From an uncultured Dorea sp. (GTDB lineage Bacteria; Bacillota; Clostridia; Lachnospirales; Lachnospiraceae), in NCBI GenBank assembly GCA_948844705.1, contig CAQNVT010000184.1, positions 1 to 7,450 on the forward strand: a stretch of DNA of 7,450 nucleotides, in the 5' to 3' direction. The notes beneath the pieces are model-generated. The model did no database searches and was not told where the DNA came from. It worked only from the letters and a program-made list of their open reading frames with translations. Positions 1 through 4,320 of this stretch are shown here, in pieces (position 1 is the first letter of the stretch; every line of letters begins with the position of its first letter). A program made the position numbers and the translations under genes.

Positions 1-31
1 ACTGGAGTTCAGACGTGTGCTCTTCCGATCT
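1..31 (+). other. Illumina TruSeq adapter remnant (sequencing artefact)
   Basis: The first 31 bases match, base for base as I remember it, the 3' part of the TruSeq read-2 sequencing primer, ending in the diagnostic CTCTTCCGATCT. Genomic sequence starts at about position 32, where the reading frame of the activase-like gene becomes recognisable. This is untrimmed adapter at a contig end, not biology. A GTG at position 15 inside it creates a false in-frame start for the downstream gene fragment. Confidence 0.97.
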
Positions 32-32
32 G

Positions 33-197
33 TCTCCGAATCATGTAGTCGGAAAGGGCGTTATCAAGGAGCTTCGGAGACGCTACCCGCAGTCTAATAT
101 CGTTGCCATTGATTTTGACCCGGGTGCCAGCGAGGTAAATCAATTAAACAGATTAAAGCTTATGCTTTCAACCGCAAACAAGAACCTCCGCGCTTAG
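33..197 (+). CDS. C-terminal fragment of a 2-hydroxyacyl-CoA dehydratase activase-like (CoA protein activase) protein
   Basis: About 54 codons of a gene whose 5' part is missing because the contig begins here. The readable tail contains SPNHVVGKGVIKELRRRYP, then NIVAIDFDPGASEVNQLNR and LKLMLSTA before the stop. I recognise this as the extreme C-terminus of the very long (about 1,400-residue) Clostridia proteins that join BadF/BcrA-type activase ATPase domains to a 2-hydroxyglutaryl-CoA dehydratase-like region. In characterised relatives the activase is an ATP-dependent, iron-sulfur electron donor to 2-hydroxyacyl-CoA dehydratases; the role of these giant fusions is not settled. Codons upstream of position 33 come from adapter, so the apparent GTG start at 15 is false. 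The stop (195-197) lies inside the terminator hairpin. Family identity rests on recall of the tail only, with no catalytic motif visible. Confidence 0.72.
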   Translation, partial: SPNHVVGKGVIKELRRRYPQSNIVAIDFDPGASEVNQLNRLKLMLSTANKNLRA

Positions 198-216
198 GCG
201 GAGGTTCTCTTTCTTT
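181..216. terminator. Rho-independent terminator, probably bidirectional, overlapping the activase stop codon
   Basis: A perfect 11-bp stem (181-191 AGAACCTCCGC with 198-208 GCGGAGGTTCT) encloses a 6-base loop. On the + strand it is followed by CTTTCTTT. The loop holds the TAG stop of the + strand gene, so the stem encodes its final residues. On the minus strand the same hairpin sits about 18 bases after the histidine kinase stop and is followed by TTGTTTGC, a weaker but usable T-rich tract. The position between two converging genes fits a shared terminator; minus-strand activity is inference. Confidence 0.88.
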
Positions 217-225
217 ACTCAAAAC

Positions 226-1077
226 CTATACGATCACCTTCATACAAATATAATTCTGCTCTTCTTCTTTTTCTATGCTGACAATAAGTTCTCCCCGGTA
301 CCGGCTCACCAGCAGCTTCGCATTATAAAGCCCGAAGCCCCGCCTGCCCTCACCTTTTTTTGTGGAATAGCCCTTTTCAAAGAATCGCGCGAGCTCCTCC
401 ATCCTGACCGCTCCCACCTGATTCCTGATAATAAATACCAGGCGGTCGTCCTCAGAGTCAAGCTCCATAAACACCTGATTATTCTCCTCCGTGCATGCTT
501 CATAGGCATTGTCTACCAATGTGCCCACGATCTCGATCAGATGATGCTCTGAGATTCCGGAGATGATCTCCAGACTCTTTACATTTACCTCCGTCGTTAC
601 ATAAGCAGGCGCACGGACGATCTTGCTGTAAAGAAATCCTGCCAGCACCTTGTCGCTGATCCGAAGAAGGGGAAAATATTTTCTGCTGTCATCCTCCTTA
701 ACGATTCCCGTTATATAAGCCGACTGCTGCATGACAAGCTCCTCATAGCTCCCTACGGTCAGATGCATATTTAGGATCGCGTTAATATGATTGTCAAATT
801 CATGCTGTCTGGCCCGTATATCCTTTACCAGCTCCTCCAGCGGCTGGATGTAATGCTGATACAATTTTAATTCGTTTTCCTTTTGCTGCATCAGAATATA
901 ATTCTTACGCCAGTCAATGATCCCCCAGATCTCAACCACCATAAGGAGTAAAAACATCGTAAATATCCTGTAATCAAAAGTACCGCTGATCTGAAAATCT
1001 ACGATCAGATAAACCGATACCAGCATGGCGATCACGCAGAATATCCTGTACAAAAATTTTCTGGCCCAGCTAACCAC
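226..1077 (-). CDS. GHKL-domain sensor histidine kinase (AgrC/LytTR-partner type)
   Basis: A 283-residue membrane sensor kinase expected to autophosphorylate and pass phosphate to the LytTR regulator encoded just upstream. Two predicted membrane helices (about residues 8-28 and 36-55) are joined by a very short loop, so there is almost no extracellular sensor domain. A helical segment follows (60-90), then the H-box HEFDNH with H92 as the likely phosphoacceptor. The GHKL ATPase region shows the N-box LVDNAYEA (N190), FFEKGYSTK (about 232-240) and the glycine box GRRGFGLYNAK (about 244-254). The start is GTG at 1077, supported by GGGAGG (1085-1090) 7 bases upstream; it overlaps the end of the regulator gene by 8 bases, indicating translational coupling. 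AgrC-like kinases usually have five or more helices, so this short form more likely senses membrane state or a partner protein than a peptide in a large pocket. That last point is inference. Confidence 0.9.
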   Translation of the reverse strand: MVSWARKFLYRIFCVIAMLVSVYLIVDFQISGTFDYRIFTMFLLLMVVEIWGIIDWRKNYILMQQKENELKLYQHYIQPLEELVKDIRARQHEFDNHINAILNMHLTVGSYEELVMQQSAYITGIVKEDDSRKYFPLLRISDKVLAGFLYSKIVRAPAYVTTEVNVKSLEIISGISEHHLIEIVGTLVDNAYEACTEENNQVFMELDSEDDRLVFIIRNQVGAVRMEELARFFEKGYSTKKGEGRRGFGLYNAKLLVSRYRGELIVSIEKEEEQNYICMKVIV

Positions 1078-1792
1078 TGACTATCCTCCCTATCTCCGCC
1101 TTATATGTCACACCGATCTCTACATTGTCCGCACAGCCCTTAAGCTTCACCATACGGTTTACCAGATCGTAATACTCTACCTCCTGTCTGTTCACCACAA
1201 ACATCCGGTGACACTGCAGGAACATTCCGTCCGGGAGCTTTGAGAGTATCTGCCTGAGCGTCACATACGGAAGCCTCCAGTTCTCATCCTTAAGATGAAG
1301 CATTACTCCTCTGTGTACGGCTTCTATATACCGGATATCCGCACATTTCACCTGATAATTGACTCCCTCCCGCTTTACCGTGATCACAGGCGGCTCCTCC
1401 TGCCTCTCCTTTGACAGGACTTTATCGACCACCTCTCTTACCTGTTCCGGCAAAAACGGCTTCATAATATACTGATAACAGTGAAGCTCCCTGTACGCCT
1501 GCATCTCCATTGCCCCTACCGCCGTGACCATAACGATCGGAGTAAAGGTATAGCAAAATCTCTCCCGGATCTCTCTGGCAAACAGAATGCCTCCGATATC
1601 CTCCCTGTCCTCTCCTCCCAGATTCACGTCCAGGAGAAACAGGCCGTACCGGGTCTCCCGATTCAGAAGCTCCTCTGCCTCCTCATAGGAAGAGGCGGCA
1701 TGTACACAGATATCCTCCGAATCATCCATAAGAATCCTCTCAAGAGCCTTCATAGAAGCCCTGTCATCCTCCAGAATCAATACATGTGTCAT
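1070..1792 (-). CDS. LytTR-family response regulator
   Basis: A cytoplasmic DNA-binding response regulator of 240 residues. Numbered from the ATG at 1792, the receiver domain (about 3-125) has acidic residues D9/D10, phosphoacceptor D55 in FLLDVNLGG, T90 in MVTAVG and K111 in IMKPF. A LytTR domain (about 135-238) follows, with the family's IRYIEAVHRGVMLHL strand region, a PYVTLRQILSKLP helix and FLQCHRMFVVNRQEV. LytTR proteins bind DNA through beta strands, usually at paired direct repeats. I chose the second of two adjacent ATGs because AGGAGG (1800-1805) is 7 bases from it and only 4 from the ATG at 1795; the difference is one residue. The gene begins 28 bases after the SPFH gene with no terminator between, and its end overlaps the kinase start, so the three are probably co-transcribed. 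Its targets are not visible. Confidence 0.92.
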   Translation of the reverse strand: MTHVLILEDDRASMKALERILMDDSEDICVHAASSYEEAEELLNRETRYGLFLLDVNLGGEDREDIGGILFAREIRERFCYTFTPIVMVTAVGAMEMQAYRELHCYQYIMKPFLPEQVREVVDKVLSKERQEEPPVITVKREGVNYQVKCADIRYIEAVHRGVMLHLKDENWRLPYVTLRQILSKLPDGMFLQCHRMFVVNRQEVEYYDLVNRMVKLKGCADNVEIGVTYKAEIGRIVSG

Positions 1793-1799
1793 CATACCG

Positions 1800-1805
1800 C
1801 CTCCT
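1800..1805 (-). promoter_or_regulatory. Ribosome binding site of the LytTR regulator
   Basis: A full AGGAGG on the minus strand, 4 bases from the ATG at 1795 and 7 from the ATG at 1792. The spacing favours the second ATG. It lies in the 28-base gap after the SPFH gene, which has no hairpin, so the gap is consistent with an internal operon junction. Confidence 0.75.
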
Positions 1806-1823
1806 TCCTATTCACTTAATCTG

Positions 1824-2756
1824 CTATTCGTTGATGATCTCCTTTGCGCTCTTTACCAACCCGGCAAGTCCCTGGATCTCGGAAGGAATAATAATCTTTG
1901 TAGCCTTTCCGTCCGCTGCCCTTTCAAAAGCCTCAAGGCTCTTGATCGTAAGCACGGCCTCGTCCGCACCTGCCTCCTTCAAGAAGCGGATACCGTCTGC
2001 ATTTGCCTGCTGTACCTTAAGAATCGCCTCAGCCTCACCTTCAGCCTCACGGATCTTTGCTTCCTTCTGTGCCTCTGCACGGAGGATCGCCGCCTGCTTC
2101 TCAGCCTCTGCATCCAGAATCGCAGACTCCTTATTACCTTCTGCAACCAGGATCGTAGACTTCTTCTCGCCTTCCGCACGGAGAATTGCCTCACGGCGTT
2201 CACGCTCGGCCTTCATCTGCTTTTCCATCGCATCCTGGATCGCTGCCGGCGGGATGATATTCTTAAGCTCTACACGGTTTACCTTAATACCCCATGGATC
2301 CGTTGCCACATCGAGAGATGCACGCATCTTCGTATTGATCGTCTCTCTGGAGGTCAGCGTCTGGTCAAGCTCCAGGTCGCCGATGATATTACGGAGCGTT
2401 GTGGCCGTCAGATTTTCGATCGCCATGATCGGGTTTGCCACGCCGTAGCAGAACATCTTCGGATCTGTAATCTGGTAAAATACAACGGTGTCGATCCGCA
2501 TGGTAACATTATCCTTCGTAATAACCGGCTGCGGTGCGAAATCCACTACCTGCTCCTTAAGGTCGACCTTTCTTGCCACACGGTCAACAATCGGCATCTT
2601 AAAATGCAGTCCCGTACTCCAGGTTGCCTGATACGCTCCCAGACGTTCAACTACCATCGCCTTTGCCTGCGGAACGATCTTAATGCAGGAAATCAGAAGC
2701 AATAAACCTATCACCACTACAACTGCCAAAGCCATTAAAACTATCATACCACCCAT
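1824..2756 (-). CDS. SPFH/band-7 (stomatin/QmcA-like) membrane scaffold protein
   Basis: A 310-residue protein of the stomatin/prohibitin/flotillin superfamily in its QmcA/YbbK-like form. An N-terminal hydrophobic anchor (about 4-25) is followed by the band-7 domain (about 25-190), with VPQAKAMVVERLGAY, GLHFKMPIVDRV, the VTMRIDTVVFYQITDP core and ELKNIIPPAAIQDAMEKQ. Residues 175-250 are a long charged Ala/Glu/Lys coiled coil with repeated ILxAE units, and the C-terminus ends in the usual IIIPSEIQGLAGL-type tail. Length is normal for the family. Such proteins oligomerise on the cytoplasmic membrane, organise microdomains and often regulate membrane proteases; the exact role of Clostridia members is unknown. 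AGGAGG (2764-2769), 7 bases before the ATG, supports the start. The gene begins 2 bases after an NfeD-family gene, the classic genetic partner of SPFH genes. Confidence 0.95.
   Translation of the reverse strand: MGGMIVLMALAVVVVIGLLLLISCIKIVPQAKAMVVERLGAYQATWSTGLHFKMPIVDRVARKVDLKEQVVDFAPQPVITKDNVTMRIDTVVFYQITDPKMFCYGVANPIMAIENLTATTLRNIIGDLELDQTLTSRETINTKMRASLDVATDPWGIKVNRVELKNIIPPAAIQDAMEKQMKAERERREAILRAEGEKKSTILVAEGNKESAILDAEAEKQAAILRAEAQKEAKIREAEGEAEAILKVQQANADGIRFLKEAGADEAVLTIKSLEAFERAADGKATKIIIPSEIQGLAGLVKSAKEIINE
2028..2192 (-). repeat. Five in-frame 11-residue repeats in the SPFH coiled coil
   Basis: Residues 189-243 of the SPFH protein read as five consecutive 11-residue units: EAILRAEGEKK, STILVAEGNKE, SAILDAEAEKQ, AAILRAEAQKE and AKIREAEGEAE. 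The shared core is xxILxAExxKx. An 11-residue period is typical of straight or slightly right-handed coiled coils and is seen in the spoke-like helices of SPFH oligomers. At DNA level the 33-base units are diverged, so this is an old protein repeat, not a recent tandem duplication. Confidence 0.85.
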
Positions 2757-2758
2757 TT

Positions 2759-3214
2759 TTATTCCTCCTCATACTTTCTTACAATTAATTTTACACCGGA
2801 TATGTTGACTACCTTCGCGAGTGTCCCGGGCTCCAGGATCTCATCCTCCTTTTCTGCCCTCACCGTCCACTCCTGGCCGTTTACAACCGCCATGCCGGAC
2901 TGACTGATATTATCCACTGTCTCAGCAATCCGGATCGTCTTTCCGATAATTCCTTCATAATTCGTCTTTTCCCTCTGGTTGTTGATAAACCTTACCGCAA
3001 ACGGTCTTGTAAAACACAGAAGCACGAACGTCACAGCGAAAAACACCACCACCTGCCACAAAAGCGGGACTCCCAGTATATTGAGGATCAGCGCCGCCAG
3101 CGCGCCGCCGGCCGCCCAGATACTCGTAAGCCCGATCGTGATGATCTCGATGATCAAAAGAATAATCAGAAGCACAAGCCATGCGATCGTAATATAGCTC
3201 TCTTTCATAATCAT
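2759..3214 (-). CDS. NfeD-family membrane protein (short form, OB-fold)
   Basis: A 151-residue partner protein of SPFH scaffolds. Three hydrophobic stretches (about 8-28, 30-48 and 51-69) are followed by a positively charged turn and a soluble C-terminal OB-fold domain (about 85-148), with EGIIGKTIRIAET, SGMAVVNGQEWTVRAE and PGTLAKVVNISGVKLIVRK matching the usual NfeD pattern (G.uG.a...l.p.G.v...G..w.a). The N-terminal serine-protease domain of long NfeD proteins is absent, as in short NfeDs. I chose the ATG at 3214 because AAGGAAG (3223-3229) lies 8 bases upstream and the likely promoter starts transcription near 3232; a longer in-frame start at 3259 lies upstream of that point. The gene ends 2 bases before the SPFH start. 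It is the first gene of the minus-strand unit that runs on to the LytTR/GHKL pair. Confidence 0.9.
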   Translation of the reverse strand: MIMKESYITIAWLVLLIILLIIEIITIGLTSIWAAGGALAALILNILGVPLLWQVVVFFAVTFVLLCFTRPFAVRFINNQREKTNYEGIIGKTIRIAETVDNISQSGMAVVNGQEWTVRAEKEDEILEPGTLAKVVNISGVKLIVRKYEEE

Positions 3215-3222
3215 ACAGCTCA

Positions 3223-3229
3223 CTTCCTT
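3223..3229 (-). promoter_or_regulatory. Ribosome binding site of the NfeD-family gene
   Basis: AAGGAAG on the minus strand, 8 bases before the ATG at 3214. It decides the start in favour of MIMKES over a longer reading frame that begins at 3259 and has no ribosome site. Confidence 0.75.
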
Positions 3230-3238
3230 TCTGCACTT

Positions 3239-3267
3239 ATAGTAACAGAGGTAATACATTGAAGCAA
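3239..3267 (-). promoter_or_regulatory. Probable sigma-A promoter of the NfeD-SPFH-LytTR-GHKL unit
   Basis: On the minus strand, TTGCTT (3262-3267) and TACTAT (3239-3244) are separated by exactly 17 bases, with a TGT extended -10 element directly before TACTAT. Transcription would start near 3232, giving a leader of about 18 bases that contains the AAGGAAG ribosome site. The lipoprotein gene upstream ends in a clear terminator, so an independent promoter is expected here. The -35 box is weak (TTG conserved only), which leaves room for activator control. Confidence 0.6.
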
Positions 3268-3277
3268 TAGATATTGC
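3264..3277. repeat. Short inverted repeat over the -35 box (possible operator)
   Basis: GCAATA-GA-TATTGC is a perfect 6-bp inverted repeat with a 2-base centre. It overlaps the proposed -35 box of the NfeD-gene promoter. The position suits a dimeric repressor or activator site, but an AT-rich palindrome of this size can occur by chance. A second 6-bp inverted repeat (TTTCAT/ATGAAA, 3291-3308) lies just upstream and runs into the terminator T-tract. Confidence 0.35.
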
Positions 3278-3305
3278 GCGAATGCTGTGATTTCATGACT
3301 GAATG

Positions 3306-3332
3306 AAAAAGAGGCCTTACGCCGGCCCCTTT
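3306..3332 (-). terminator. Rho-independent terminator of the lipoprotein gene
   Basis: On the minus strand, AAAGGGGCC pairs with GGCCTCTTT (one G-U pair) around the 7-base loop GGCGTAA, and the 3' arm runs into a T-tract (TTTTT then C). It begins 4 bases after the lipoprotein stop codon. It separates the lipoprotein unit from the downstream NfeD-SPFH unit. Confidence 0.88.
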
Positions 3333-3336
3333 CCTG

Positions 3337-4248
3337 TTACTGCAGCTGATTCTTCGCCAGCTCAACATAATCACCGATACTGATATCCATTCCGCTTTTA
3401 TAGCTTAAATCCACTCCATCCTTTATCTGTTGGATAGCGGCCTGAACAGATGCGTCATTCACATCGAGCGCCGCCATATCCTCATCGCTTAAGCCCTGCA
3501 TTTCCTGTACCATTGCCAGACAGCACTGTGTCTTTTCATCCTCAGACGCCGCATTCCAGTCCTCCATCGTCCAGTTCAGATACGGATTATCATACACTGT
3601 ACCGCTTGGCGTATACATCTGGCTTAAAAGCTCCTCTATATCCACATCCAGATCAAAGAAATCCGCGGAAAGATCTGCAATATCACTCTCGTTGATCTCA
3701 TACATCTTCTCATCCTTATTATAATCAAGGTGTACCTGATATCTCTTTGCTTCGCCGTAGCTCTGCTGTGCAATCGCATCCCGGAGCGCCTGTACCAGCG
3801 CATCCCCGATCGCATCCAGATCATTCGCATCCTTCGCCGCCTGCAGCACATTTTTGATAAAAAGATTCATGGCATCCGAGGGACTCACATCAACATCTAC
3901 GAGATAGCCGTCCCCCTCCTTCTGCGCGCCGACCACTTCATACTTTACAGAAGCCAGAAGATTCTTGACCTCGCCGATAAAATCGTCTCCGAGGTCCACG
4001 CCAAGCGACTTTATCTCATCAAACATTGCTGTCGCTTTGTCGAGCCGCTCGTCATATTCTTTCTTGAGCTCTTCCTTATCCTCTCCGACCATCTCGGCAT
4101 AGTCGTCAAATTCGCCCTTTGTTCCCGCTCTCAGATATGCATCCACTGCCTTGGCCGCATCCAGCTCCTTCTTTCCGCATCCGGACAGCATCGACGCAAA
4201 AAGAACGATTGTCAATACCGCCGCAAGAATTCTCTTTGTCTTTTTCAT
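3337..4248 (-). CDS. Secreted lipoprotein of unknown function, possibly with a DUF5105-like domain
   Basis: A 303-residue exported lipoprotein. The N-terminus is a lipoprotein signal peptide: KKTKR, a hydrophobic core (about 7-20), then the lipobox LSGC with lipidated C24, so the mature protein is anchored to the outer face of the membrane. Residues 30-205 resemble the loose clostridial lipoprotein domain starting AAKAVDAYLRAGTKGEFDDYAEM, followed by a helix-rich acidic section and a VKYEVVGAQKEGDGYLVDVDV strand pair; this recalls DUF5105/DUF4878-like folds, but I am not certain. A Ser/Pro/Tyr linker (about 211-223) leads to a C-terminal helical module (224-303) with two Trp, a CC pair and SEDEKTQCC. 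AAGGAAGGA 9 bases upstream supports the start. It has its own promoter and terminator. No enzymatic motif is visible; a substrate-binding or envelope-stress role would be a guess. Confidence 0.82.
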   Translation of the reverse strand: MKKTKRILAAVLTIVLFASMLSGCGKKELDAAKAVDAYLRAGTKGEFDDYAEMVGEDKEELKKEYDERLDKATAMFDEIKSLGVDLGDDFIGEVKNLLASVKYEVVGAQKEGDGYLVDVDVSPSDAMNLFIKNVLQAAKDANDLDAIGDALVQALRDAIAQQSYGEAKRYQVHLDYNKDEKMYEINESDIADLSADFFDLDVDIEELLSQMYTPSGTVYDNPYLNWTMEDWNAASEDEKTQCCLAMVQEMQGLSDEDMAALDVNDASVQAAIQQIKDGVDLSYKSGMDISIGDYVELAKNQLQ

Positions 4249-4270
4249 TTTACATTATCCTTCCTTTCTC

Positions 4271-4281
4271 CGGGTTGCCCG
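4271..4281 (-). other. Small hairpin in the lipoprotein mRNA leader
   Basis: CGGG-CAA-CCCG on the minus strand forms a 4-bp GC stem with a 3-base loop in the roughly 40-base leader, a few bases before the ribosome site. It is too small for a riboswitch and may only affect mRNA stability. Low confidence that it matters. Confidence 0.25.
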
Positions 4282-4294
4282 CTCTTTTCCATAT

Positions 4295-4303
4295 ATTGTA
4301 CCA
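4295..4303 (-). promoter_or_regulatory. Extended -10 promoter of the lipoprotein gene
   Basis: The minus strand carries TGG-TACAAT, an extended -10 element close to consensus (TGn-TATAAT, one mismatch in the hexamer). No good -35 is visible at 17 bases (TAGTAT), which is acceptable for extended -10 promoters. Transcription would begin near 4288, about 40 bases before the ATG. The element lies in the 72-base gap after the sensor kinase gene, where I see no terminator hairpin, so some read-through from the upstream operon is possible. Confidence 0.55.
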
Positions 4304-4320
4304 TAAAAAGCAAAAATATA

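Noticed and set aside
15..197. A complete-looking 60-residue ORF starting with GTG at 15.
   Set aside because: Its first codons are adapter sequence; only 33-197 is genomic and it is the tail of a much larger gene.
1786..2448. A 220-codon + strand ORF rich in Ala/Ser repeats.
   Set aside because: It is the antisense shadow of the SPFH gene; its repetitive look comes from the coiled-coil repeats on the other strand.
3215..3259. A 15-residue N-terminal extension of the NfeD-family protein (start at 3259).
   Set aside because: It has no ribosome site, runs through the -10 element, and would start upstream of the inferred transcription start.
3270..3295. A SigW-like (ECF) promoter before the NfeD gene, as known for B. 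subtilis SPFH/NfeD operons.
   Set aside because: TGAAAT is present on the minus strand but the -10 position 16 bases on reads TATC, not CGTA; the sigma-A type elements nearer the gene fit better.
3215..3305. LytTR-type paired direct repeats that would show autoregulation.
   Set aside because: I searched both strands by eye for 9-base direct repeats about one helical turn apart and found none convincing.
4249..4320. A terminator after the LanK-like kinase gene.
   Set aside because: There is a T-rich stretch but no stem of useful length before it; the gap is better explained by the lipoprotein promoter.
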